From: Diogma glabrata
Lineage: Eukaryota > Arthropoda > Insecta > Diptera > Cylindrotomidae
DNA length: 64,000 bases
Direction of reading: 5' to 3'
Assembly (NCBI GenBank): GCA_963693315.1
Contig: OY856188.1
Span: 152,731,064-152,795,063 of the forward strand
The notes under the pieces were generated by a model that saw only the letters and a program-made list of their open reading frames with translations, searched no databases and was not told the DNA's origin. Position 1 is the first letter of the stretch, and every line of letters starts with the position of its first letter. Positions 42,706-51,841 of the stretch are shown here, in pieces. The position numbers and the translations under genes were made by a program.

Positions 42706-43560
42706 CTAGGGAAATATACCAGATTTGTAGGATTGGTAGAATATTTTAGTTAAAGTTGGTGCAAGTTCTTTGGAAAAGGTTTTGAAAATAATGGGTGGAA
42801 TATTGTCCATTCCTGATGCTTTGTTGATGTTTAACCCCTTTAAAAGTTTAGCGACTATTTTGGGTTTGAAGTGAAGTTCATTCATATTAACTCCTGAAGA
42901 CTGGATTTGGGGTATTTCTTTAGGAGTTTCCAAAACAGTGGAGTTCAGAGCAAAGCGTTCAGCGAACAAGTTAGCTTTTCTTGCGGGATCATTGACGATT
43001 AAATCACCATCAATAATAGGGGGAATAGAAAATTTTGTACCAGATTTTAAAGAATTAATGGCACTGTAGAAACTCTTTTCAGAAACAGACATAGAGGTAA
43101 GTTTTGAGGCTTTCGCTCTGTCAATTTCGGACTTTTCGTTTGAGATAATCTGATTAGATATTTTGTTGGCCTTTAGATATTGAGATCGATTAGTGGGAGT
43201 TTTGTTATGAATCCAAATATTAAATGATCTACGTTTGTTTCTAAGTGCCGTTTTGGCAGCTTTCGAATACAAGTATTTTTGTTTGGGTTTTACTATGGAG
43301 AAAGGGACAAATTTATTGATAGCAAATTGGATGGTTTCTGTAAAGTTTTGAGCAGAAACATTTACATTGTCAGTGTAAAAACAATGACGGTCGAAAGGGA
43401 AACCATGGAAAAAATTTTGAAGACCACTCTTATCCATTTTTGAGTAGTGAAATATTTTACGGGGTTTGGGAGCTGTAGTTTTAAGTAAATCAGTTTTGAT
43501 AACTGATGAGATTAAATAATGATCAGAATTTCCAATACTACCTTTCGCTATTGAAAACAA
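42706..43560 (-). pseudogene. LINE ORF2 linker region ahead of the reverse transcriptase
   Basis: 284 codons. SDHYLISSVIKTDLL is the very end of the endonuclease. Then comes the basic linker with KYLYSKAAKTALRNKRRSFN and SFYSAINSLKSGTKFSIPPI, leading into NINKASGMDNIPPIIFK, the first RT block. The frame ends at a TAG (42703-42705) between GIFP and CWKLANV, where an otherwise continuous frame carries on; it is a single nonsense change. Confidence 0.75.
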
Positions 43561-43724
43561 AATTAAATTAATATTTGATTTCTTCTAGTTACATTAACAC
43601 TAAAAATAATTCACTTTACAAATAAAAAAAAATAAACAAAATTGATTTGATGTTTAATTTTTATCTAATTTTTATTTCACTACGCGTTTCAATCTGATGC
43701 AGATCTTTTGCAGCTTACAAAATA

Positions 43725-43765
43725 TTACCTGTCGATGATCTGCATCAGATTGAAACGCGTAGTAA
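43725..43765 (+). ncRNA. Hammerhead-like hairpin motif (43.7 kb)
   Basis: TTAC (43725-43728), CTGTCGAT (43729-43736), stem II GATCTG-CAT-CAGATT (43737-43751), GAAA (43752-43755), CGCGTA with self-complementary ACGCGT as stem III, then GTAA (43762-43765) pairing with TTAC. The inverted partner (43676-43713, minus) keeps stem II, GAAACGCGTAG and little else. The stem II sequence is wholly different from the other copies while the layout is kept. Confidence 0.42.
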
Positions 43766-43952
43766 AATAAAAATAAGATAAAAATTAAAAATCAAATCAA
43801 TTTTAAATTTCACTAATAAATTAAAAATAAAATCGCCAATTTCTTGTTGACTAATAGTTTTTATTTACTATATACGTATTTCGAAAGCTACATCGACAGT
43901 AGTATATATCAAAGCTAAATTTAGTTTTCAAAAGAAATTAAGTTGTGATATA

Positions 43953-43997
43953 TACTACTGTCGATGAAAGCATAGCTTTCGAAATACGTATATAGTA
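43953..43997 (+). ncRNA. Hammerhead-like hairpin motif (43.95 kb)
   Basis: TACTA (43953-43957), CTGTCGAT, stem II GAAAGC-ATA-GCTTTC (43966-43980), GAAA, palindromic ATACGTAT as stem III, and TAGTA (43993-43997). It is almost the same as the motif at 840-887, though embedded in a different palindrome. The minus-strand partner at 43866-43904 has lost half of stem II. Confidence 0.42.
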
Positions 43998-44142
43998 AAT
44001 AAAAACTATTAGTTAACACGAAATTGGCGATTTTATTTTAATTTATTAGTGAAATTTTATTATAATATTTGTTAAGTTTGAACAAACAAAATTATTAAAA
44101 TTAATCAATTTTGTTTATTTTGTTTATTTTTAAAGTGAATTA

Positions 44143-44530
44143 GTGGTCAGAATCAAAGTTTACATGGGAAAGAATACGAATTAATGAACTTCTGGGTTTT
44201 GACGAAGACGGTTATTTTTCAGAAAACAACATCACCAACAAATTGAGTGTTGTACGCCGGAATGCCTTTGAAAACCTAAAAAAATCACATGAAAATAGTG
44301 CTAAATACTATAATTTACGATCAAAACCACGAAACTTGAAGCCGGGAGATACCATATATGTCAAAAATTTCACTCAGAGCGACGCGTCTAAGAAATATTC
44401 AGCAAAATTAGCGCCGAAAGCTATAAAAACACGCATTGTCAGAAGTGTTGGTAATGTCGCCTTTGAAGTATGTGACCTGAATGGTAAAAATATTGGTGTA
44501 TATCATGTTAAAGATATCCAGACAAACTAA
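44143..44530 (+). pseudogene. LTR-retrotransposon integrase C-terminal fragment
   Basis: The plus strand reads FTWERIRINELLGFDEDGYF, then an open 95-codon stretch (44243-44527) with YYNLRSKPRNLKPGDTIYVK, SAKLAPKAIKTRIVRSVGNV and IGVYHVKDIQ. This is the DNA-binding tail of a gypsy/Pao-type integrase (LRxRPRxFKxGDxV ... KLAPKY). The core integrase, protease, RT and LTRs are not present nearby. An A/C-rich tract at 44610-44630 could be a polypurine tract, which I cannot confirm. Confidence 0.65.
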
Positions 44531-45014
44531 ATTAATCTCTGGCAACTGGGATGAGAAATCTCATTGGTAGGTTTCCCGACGAATGAAACGGCTACTTACG
44601 TTTCAACAAAAAAAAACAAAAAAATTGAAGTGCGTAATCTTTACACACTGTTGAAGTAAAACTTTTTTGCTACTGTGGCAGCTATTACTAAAAATATTAA
44701 ATATAAAATAAATATGTCATATTGAAATTTAGAGTAACATTTCTTGATAATATAATTTACAACAATGTGTATCAAAAGCCATATTTACATAATGTTTTAC
44801 AAAGTCTTACAACGTATTACAAATTAAATTTCACGATGAATACATGTCCACTTAATTCAACAACAAGATTTGGTACAACAAATGATGAAGATTTTCAAGA
44901 AAATTTAGCAAATTTTCAATGTAAAGTTTATGTTTCTCACTTTAGTTATCATAAACTGCTAATTTCATATTTCAATAATGATAATAATTGAATTGACTTT
45001 GTAATACATTATGT
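44531..45014. other. Unassigned sequence after the integrase fragment
   Basis: An 89-codon open frame at 44722-44991 has no recognised domain. It may belong to the 3' end of the LTR element. Confidence 0.3.
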
Positions 45015-45365
45015 AAAATATGGAGGGGCTGAAATCTCAAGCTCTGAGAAATCAAGACTTCGGTCTGGGTTAAGGATTTTGATATAGTTTTCGGCACAAA
45101 ACTTTTATGAGGACATTGTTTCTAGTTTTGGACAGCGATTTATATCAAACATAACTCTTTGTAAAAGTACATGTATTTTTTTATCTCTGTTTAGAAATTT
45201 ATTACAAAACTAACACGAAACATCAATACGTTGCCGGAAACTCATAACAGATCATAAATTAACATAATTTAGTGAAAAGATGATACAATCAGCAAACTAC
45301 TCAAAAACCTCTCCATTTAGCGTTTCGAGAAAATACTACAAAATCACAAATTCATATTTCTTAAT
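45015..45365 (-). repeat. Inverted copy of the 22.3-22.5 kb repeat end
   Basis: GGGGCTGAAATCTCA, AGACTTCGGTCTGG and AAAACCTCTCCATTTAGCGT are the complements of blocks at 22330-22480, inside the repeat nested in the hAT element. About 350 bp is shared, with an indel in the middle. Confidence 0.7.
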
Positions 45366-45419
45366 CGAAATCGAAAACGAAAACGAATTAATCGAAAACG
45401 AAATAAACAGAAATTAACA

Positions 45420-45700
45420 GAGTGAAAGCGGTAAAACTTACAACTATGTCCATTTCTAACAAAAGTTTTTACATTAATTCTTTAAAATCTGGTACCAAAT
45501 CTTCTATTCTTCGTATTATTGAGGGTGATTTAATCGTCACATACCCAGCAAGAAGAGCCACTCTTCGTGCAAATGCTTTGTTTTGACCTCGACAGTTTTG
45601 GAAACTCCTAAAGAAATACTCCCAATTCAGTCTTCAGAAGTTAATATGAAAAAACTGTATATCGAACCCCAGTCTTGTTTGAGTTGATTTTAAATATTTT
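45420..45700 (+). pseudogene. LINE linker-region fragment
   Basis: The plus strand reads TMSISNKSFY, INSLKSGTKSSILRIIEGDL and, after a shift, ETPKEILPIQSS-like sequence. It is the same region as codons 150-220 of the piece at 42706-43560. It is an internal fragment truncated at both ends. Confidence 0.65.
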
Positions 45701-45823
45701 TGTGGCTCTGCAGGCAGATATACTTCAAAACATACACATAGAAATGTTGAGTTTCACATTCAAAATGAGTAATTCAATTTCTAAATTTATTTGCTTTTAG
45801 TATACTGAAGTTGATATTCATAC

Positions 45824-46156
45824 CTGTAATGATTATATTCTTGAGAAATAAGAATACTGGTTAAAAGTTCTTCTGCTTCTAGTTGGTCCTCTTGTCTTAA
45901 TATATTGTTTGTACTCGTAATTTTTAGTTTTGTTGGTATATTATCTTCCTGAACTTCTGTTTCCGGTTTTGTGAGCTCATTCTTTTGACAATCGATATCT
46001 ACTGGTCGTAGATTGCCTTCACTACCTTTCCAAGACTGATCCCAAATTTCTACATCGCACAATATTTTTGTTAGTTCATTTTCTAAAAAGATAGCCTTTA
46101 CTCTATATAACGATCCTGAAACCAATTGTCTGGTAGAACATATAATCTTATCCAAC
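45824..46156 (-). CDS. CtsF: Cathepsin F-like protease, cystatin-domain exon (most upstream seen)
   Basis: The acceptor TATTTTAG ends at 46157 and the donor GTATGAAT begins at 45823. The exon encodes CSTRQLVSGSLYRVKA, a cystatin unit with an intact QLVSG loop, and CDVEIWDQSW, then an acidic linker. It enters one base into a codon and leaves after two bases, as do its downstream partners, and AG plus the first base of the exon at 35110 makes a sense codon. More 5' exons (signal peptide, probably more cystatin units) must exist; I could not find them between 46157 and 64000. The following intron is 10.7 kb. Confidence 0.8.
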
Positions 46157-46366
46157 CTAAAATATAAAAATAAACATACATTACTTTCACACATTAGCCC
46201 AGTCATATAAGCTTTTGGTTTAAGACTTCACTTCCTGACAAACTTCCTCTTTCTCCAAAGATAGAATTTGGAATGTATAAGAACGAAGAGTACACTTGTT
46301 TCATTCAAGCGTTAGAAAATAAAATTAAAATACACTTTGCAAACAATCGTTCTCGTCGATCATTTT

Positions 46367-46662
46367 CTTTATATATAAAAATTAAGCCTGCGTATATGTT
46401 TGTTTTTGCAAAACTCGAAGAGAATTCCGTCGATTGAACTTAAATTTTGACCCGTCGTTGCATTTTAATGAGTTGTTTTCGTTTTAATTGATGTGCATTA
46501 TAGTTAAAAGTGATTTTATTATTTGGGAAGTGATTTCATTATATGTTTTCGAAAAATGTTGGAATCATGAATTAATTTGCCATTTTGGATATTATTTATT
46601 TATCTGTTTTTGAAAAATATCAGACTGAGCTACTGGACTGCGTGGTCGGCCACAGCTAGTTG
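46367..46662 (+). mobile_element. Helitron-like non-autonomous element (candidate)
   Basis: Starts with TCTTTATATATAAAAATTAA, close to the TCTATATATAAAA start of many insect Helitrons/Helentrons, followed by a GTATATGTTTGTTTTTGC stretch and a TTTTCGTTTTAATTGATGTG block. It ends GGCCACAGCTAGT, fitting the CTRRT 3' terminus, with a short GTGGTCGGCCAC hairpin just before it; the 3' flank starts with T as expected. No transposase is present. Confidence 0.5.
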
Positions 46663-46990
46663 AATATATTTTAAAGATATGGTACAAAAGAGGAAAATGC
46701 ATTTTCCTAAACATTGTGTTTATATAAAAATTCAGAAAGTAAGTAATAAATTTGTTGTCTGAGTTAAAAGCTTTTTATAATGACTGAACTTGTATAATGC
46801 AGCCTTACTTTAAAGAGAGCTTATTTTGTTCAACAAGTGAATACGTTATTATATCAGCGATATATTGATGTTCGCTTGCGGGAACTTGTGCTAATCCACC
46901 AGCAAATCCCAAATTATCGTTGTCAAATAATTGTTTTGAAGAACAACCCCATTTTGCATTTTGTTTTCTGTTTAAATTTTGTGCCTGTAA

Positions 46991-47021
<31 letters not shown>

Positions 47022-47470
47022 TATTGTTTTTTCCAATTGCAATTAATACTACAATAAATACTACAAATTGTTAATATAATAATTTAGATAATACTATTAC
47101 AAATAAATACAAATATACACAAATTGTTAATATAATAATTTAGATAACAGTATTATTCGATTTTAGTTTAGTTAGTAATGTAAGTTGGAAAAAATTAAGA
47201 GCATATTTTAGTCGTTAAAAACGGCTAGAGTTATGTGCCCTTTCTTAACAAACAGATTATTTTAACCCGGTGTTTAAAAAAAATCTGTATAAGCTCGAAT
47301 ATAATTAAAACATGTGGCGTGGGGATTAAGCTACATGATAAGATTTGAGAAAAATTTTAAGATAATATTCTTTATAAAAGTGAAAATATAGAAAACTATT
47401 TTTGAAAGCAATAATTAAATAACTAATGAACTAAACAACTAATTTTATAAGTCTAAAAATATATATACAA
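46663..47470. other. Mostly unassigned; ATT microsatellite and a tandem duplication
   Basis: 46989-47022 is an (ATT)n run. ACAAATTGTTAATATAATAA recurs at about 47065 and 47120, a 55-60-bp tandem duplication. The 69-codon frame across the microsatellite is not a gene. Confidence 0.5.
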
Positions 47471-47474
47471 CAAA

Positions 47475-48960
47475 TCAATCATGGAATATCATGGAATGCA
47501 CCAGAAACCATTTATTTAGAAGTTCTAGATCATGAGTGATTTGATCGGTTAGTAATGCATGCGTATTTTGAGAATAAGACAGAGCCATGTCATCAGCAAA
47601 CGCACTTATTCTCCCAAACAAATTTAGTTCAAAAACGGAATTTATGTAAACCAAAAAGAGAATTGGACCTAGAACAGAACCCTGTGGTACGCCAGTATTC
47701 AAACATTGCACAGAGCTCAAAGGAGTCGTTAATTTTAACTTGTTGGGATCTTTGACTCAGATAGGATTTCAACCATTCAAGAATGAACCCTCGAAATCCA
47801 GCATCTTCTAGTTTTTGGAGTAAAACCAGGTGGTTTACCATATCAAAAGCCTTAGTAATATCGACGAAAAGGCCGGCAACAACATTCTGGCTGTCAATAT
47901 TTTTGTAGACTGTTTCAAGGAAGTCAAACAGTGCATCTTCTGTGCCAATACCAGTTCTGAATCCAAATTGTGCGTTGCTGAAGAAACTATTACTATTCAA
48001 AAACATTAGAATCCTAGATTTGAGACACTTTTCAAATAACTTAGAAAGTAAAAGAGAAATAGGCCTATAATTCTGAGTTTCTTTCCGATCACCTTTTTTA
48101 AAGATAGGAATAACAGTAGCCTGTTTGAATTTATTTGGAAAAATACCTGAAGTAACGCTAAGATTGAAAATAAAAGCCAAAACAAAAACATCGACAATAA
48201 GCAGACCAATTTCCTTCAAAAGTTTATTGCTAATGCCATCGCTACTATAAGAATTTTTGTTTTCAAGCTTTGTTATTAGTTTGTATAATTCGGAGGCGTA
48301 GATGGAATGAAAAACGAAACTATTTTGCTCGCGCTTGCTGCCAATTAAATTTTTAACGTCATACGTAGGTACATGATTCCCTACTGATGGAAGGCCAGCA
48401 TTTAAGCTATCTGCAATACTACAGAAGTAACTATTGAACTGATTCGCGATCTCACCATCAGAAGTTAGAAGTTTATTTCCGTCGCTTAAAATTTCTGTTA
48501 CCGCTACTGATTTTTTGTTTTTATTTAAAATGCCATTTACTATATTCCATTCTTTTTTTGTGTTACCTTTTGCATTAAGAAACTGTTGCAAATAAAATTC
48601 GTTTTTAGTAGAATTAATGTTGTGTTTTAATTTATTCCTAAAAGAACGAGCATATGATTTAAGTTTAAGATTTTCGGGATGCTTTTTTGACTTTAAGGAT
48701 ACAAATTTTGACCTTTTGGCATGGTTTACTAAGGACTTATATATCCAAGGCTTTAATTTGGTAATTTTGTTTTTATTAGATTTTTTGAAAGTACAATTTG
48801 AAACATGTTGCTGCAGCTTCATGGAAAAGAATTCTAGTGCTAAATCAGGATCGCTTTGTGCATAAACCTCTTCCCAAAACTCAAAAGTTAAATTATATCG
48901 CAGAGATTTGTAATCTATACACAGTTGAAAAAGTAACTGCAATATTTAAAGCAAGTCTTG
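47475..48960 (-). pseudogene. LINE reverse transcriptase relic, minus strand
   Basis: 437 codons from 48942 read [18 protein letters not shown], the linker ([14 protein letters not shown]), the RT blocks [20 protein letters not shown] and [33 protein letters not shown] and [18 protein letters not shown] (first Asp). A shift at about 47720 moves to the frame with [20 protein letters not shown] and AFADDMALSY (Asp pair). The sequence breaks off near 47485, before the thumb. The endonuclease fragment at 50865-51320 on the same strand is of a compatible type and may be its 5' part, separated by about 1.9 kb including the mariner. Confidence 0.8.
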
Positions 48961-49533
48961 CAATAGGAGCTATGCGTTGCAGGTTATTATTGAATTGTAA
49001 ATGTTGCATTAAACCTAATTTCAATGCATTTCTATAAAATTTAAAACAACTCTTGAATCATAATTTATTTCTATAGAACAGCTATAAGTTTTAATGCACC
49101 TTGCTACAATTTAAAACATTAATGAAATTTTAAAATTCACTAGAGTATTATCAAATTTAGAAATATATAGTTAAAATCGTTTCATGTATGGTTTAGTTAT
49201 CGCTTCTCAGCTGAAAGTCTATAATAATAGTGATTAAGGTGGTATGTATGTTTTAATTTTTTCCGTTGTAATTTTTTTATTTTAAATTTGATTAATTTAG
49301 GCAGGTACGTAATAATCAAAGTGTCTCGAAATTATGATGTAATTTGCATTAAAATGTCATACTAAAAAAAAAGTTGGGCGTAATTTATTTAATGCAAATA
49401 ACAGACATTTTTAAACAACAAGTTTTTTTATTTTACTCCAAGTACTCTGTTAAATATTGATGCAAAGAGCATTAGTTTAACTTTATATAGCAAGCTTTGT
49501 ATTGTTTTGTAATGGAAACTTCCGTAGGACCTA
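48961..49533. other. Unassigned sequence left of the mariner
   Basis: May include degraded LINE linker (48961-49036) but has no clear features. TTTGCATTAAA/TTTAATGCAAA at 49347-49407 form a weak inverted repeat. Confidence 0.3.
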
Positions 49534-49535
49534 TA

Positions 49536-50829
49536 CGAGGGCAATTTGAAAATTCCGTGATATTGAAATGAAAGAATTGGTTTTTGGAATAACTGTTATT
49601 TTATTTTTCAACGTAGTCACCTTTTAGCTCGATACACCGAGCCCAACGTTTTTCCAACTTTTGCAAGCCGGTCAAAAAATATGATTTCGGTAACCCTTCA
49701 AAAAATGCATTTGTTTCGGCGATGACCTCCTCATTTATTGTGAATCTTTTTCCTCCGAGCCATTTCTTTAAGTTGGGAAATAGAAAGAAGTCGCAGGGAG
49801 CCAGATCTGGAGAATACAGCGGGTGAAGCAGCAATTCGTAACGCAATTCGAGTAATTTTTTGGTTGTAAGAAAACACGAATGAGCTGGTGCATTGTCATG
49901 GTGGAACAGGATTTTCTTCTTTTTCAAATGGGGACGTTTCACCTTCAATGCAGCATCGAATTTATCAAGCAGAGCACAATAATACTGCCCTGTTATTGTT
50001 CTTCCCTTTTCTAAATAGTCGACCAGCAATATCCCTTGCGCATCCCAGAAGACGGGGGCCATAACCTTACCGGCCAAAATGACCGTTTTTGCCTTCTTCG
50101 GAGCACGTTCGTCTGGAGAAGTCCACTGTTTCGACTGTTCTTTCAACTCAGGTGTGTAGTGATGGATCCACGTTTCATCAACGGTCACAAAACGGCGAAG
50201 AAACTCAGGTGGATTGCGCTTATACATCTTCAAACACTGTTCCGAAGTGGTTTCACGAACTCGCTTTTGCTCTGGACTTAGCAAGCGCGGCACCCATCTC
50301 GCCGACAGCTTTCTCATTCCCGATTCTTCGTGTAAAATGGAATGCACGCGTTCGGTTGAAACGTTCACCATCTCAGCTATCTCGTCAATCTTTAAGCGGC
50401 GGTCGTCCAACACGATATCATGGATTTTATCGATGAAATGTGGAATTACAACCTCTTTTGGACGTCCCGAACATGTTGCATCATTTGTGTTTGTACGGCC
50501 ACATTGAAGTCGTTGAACAACTTTTGCACCATTCCATACGATGGAGCAGAGTCACTGTAATACTTCTGCAACTTTTCTTCAGTTTGTTTGATGGTTTTTC
50601 CTTGCAAAAAGTAATGTTTAATAAGAACACGGAATTCACTTTTTTTCATTGTGGTGAAAATTTCGAATCTTTTTCTCTTTCGAAGGCTGTAGAAAATTTG
50701 TTTATTGATAGATTCTATTCAAATTTTTTTTGGCTCGCTAAATATGATGACAGATGTCAAACCCATATTCACCTCGCCGATCCGAACGCCTTCTGTTGAC
50801 AATATCACGGACTAATCAAATTGCCCTCG
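49536..50829 (-). mobile_element. Mariner element with both inverted ends and TA duplications
   Basis: CGAGGGCAATTTGAAAATTC (49536) faces the inverted end ...CAAATTGCCCTCG (50829). The terminal repeats continue as TCCGTGATATT, about 30 bp in all, and TA flanks both ends (49534-49535, 50830-50831). At 1294 bp it is a full-length mariner. The transposase is on the minus strand and is broken by one frameshift. Confidence 0.95.
49601..50649 (-). pseudogene. Mariner transposase, nearly full length, one frameshift
   Basis: Starts at the ATG at 50649 (MKKSEFRVLIKHYFLQGKT, first helix-turn-helix). Around 50500 one base is lost or gained: FNDFNVAVQ in one frame continues as CGRTNTNDATCSGRPKEVV in the next. 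The rest (to 49601) is open, with LDDRRLKIDEIAEMVNVS (second helix-turn-helix), WVPRLLSPEQ, VTVDETWIHHY (first Asp), ILFHHDNAPAH (second Asp) and YSPDLAPCDFFLFP (third Asp), the D,D34D triad. About 348 residues in total, the usual mariner length. All three catalytic residues are present, so inactivation is by the frameshift. Confidence 0.93.
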
Positions 50830-50855
50830 TATGTGTAGCAATTTGCATTACATAT

Positions 50856-51320
50856 TCAATTTTTTTTTAACTGTGTATCAATACTCACAACATTTTGTTG
50901 CCGGTAAATACACAAAAACGAAAACAAATCAACATTAATATAAACATCCGCTTTTAGAATATCAGCTCCTCTGGCGACAATATTCTCAGAATTGCATTTC
51001 AGGGTATCCTTCACAAATAACGCGACGCCATCAGCTCTATAGTTTGAATTACAATGACAGAACAAATTATATCCATTTATAACGTAATTTGACATCTCGC
51101 TCTCATAAATCCATATCTCAGTTAAACAAATAATGTCAGGCAAATTTTGTAACGTGTATAACTGAACAACAAAGTTGTCAAAATTACTTCTTAGTGATCT
51201 TATATTCTCTAGGCAAACTGAAAAATTATTTAAATATATAATATTATAAACATGATGTGAATTAATAATTTGGGAAAAAGAGGAAGTTGCGCAACTGTTA
51301 TTAGAAGAACCTTGATTCAT
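50856..51320 (-). pseudogene. LINE endonuclease N-terminal fragment
   Basis: 154 codons. VCLENIRSLRSNFDNFVVQL stands where the usual start has N and S/R, then LPDIICLTEIWIYESEM (the catalytic Glu block TExW) and NYRADGVALFVKD. It ends in a T-run (50862-50870) before the GDFN motif would appear. Possibly the 5' portion of the relic at 47475-48960. Confidence 0.7.
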
Positions 51321-51324
51321 ATTA

Positions 51325-51719
51325 AATCAATATAAAAACTCAATATAAAAATTATTAAATAACAATTAAGAAACTTGAAAATAATAAAATATTTAAAATA
51401 AAAACATTTGTATTTTTCTAGAAAAACCTTTTCGGCTCAGTAATAGGCATCAGAAGAGGCAATTTACGTCGGGATTTTTTTTCAAAAGTCTTTCGAGCTT
51501 CTTCAATTCAGTCAAGCTTAGTTTATTCTTAAAGCATGTCAAAATTGCTAATTATTTCGGTACTGTCATTCCATCTGTTTCCAAACGAGTAAGGTTGTGC
51601 ATATTAACGAATGCATATTAACCAAAATGCATATTAACGAATTCCAAAGAGCGATGTATTGTTTTTGTCTTCTTAAATTTGGTAAATTAATATTGCGACA
51701 ACTTTCGGATCGTGCCTTA
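51325..51719. other. Unassigned; small TGCATATTAACGAAT repeat
   Basis: Three imperfect copies of ATGCATATTAACGAA lie at 51597-51642. Nothing else recognised. Confidence 0.4.
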
Positions 51720-51841
51720 TCATCGAAAAATTACCATCGAAAATCGTTACATCGAAAAATATCAATAAATCGAAAGATAAAAATCATACGATCGAAAAAT
51801 CGAACAATCGAAAATCACAACATCAAAATATCATATCACCG
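51720..51841. repeat. ATCGAAAA iteron-like array, left half
   Basis: About nine copies of ATCGAAAA or close variants, spaced 9-18 bp apart with short variable linkers (TTAC, ATCA). The array ends at the 9-bp duplication ATATCACCG, where the P-like element begins. The other half continues at 53379-53550 in the same orientation. Confidence 0.75.

Larger units (their letters stand above)
41200..43561 (-). mobile_element. 5'-truncated LINE, minus strand
   Basis: The 3' end is the T-run at 41203-41219, preceded (in element sense) by a tail containing GTTGTTGTGACACATATTCT, shared with the LINE at 56357-57560 and the composite at 5009-5612. The coding part runs 43560-41280 in three pieces. The 5' truncation at about 43561 removes the endonuclease, and the element abuts a palindrome cluster. 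Sister to the 57-kb copy. Confidence 0.8.
43608..44150. repeat. Composite of nested palindromes, about 540 bp
   Basis: Outer arms: TTCACTTTACAAAT and AACAAAATTGATTTGA on the left face TCAATTTTGTTTATTT and AAAGTGAATTAG on the right. Inside are two smaller palindromes, 43640-43790 (axis near 43717) and 43815-44045 (axis near 43930), each holding a pair of hammerhead-like motifs in opposite orientation. In both pairs the right-hand copy is intact and the left-hand copy is damaged. Confidence 0.75.

Noticed and set aside
44143..44530. Complete LTR retrotransposon or endogenous retrovirus
   Set aside because: Only the integrase tail is present; no LTR pair, RT, protease or envelope region could be seen nearby.
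46837..47046. 69-codon frame ending in a leucine run
   Set aside because: The leucine run is the (ATT)n microsatellite; no other support.
47555..50799. Several plus-strand frames of 66-119 codons opposite the LINE and mariner genes
   Set aside because: Shadows of the minus-strand reverse transcriptase and transposase.
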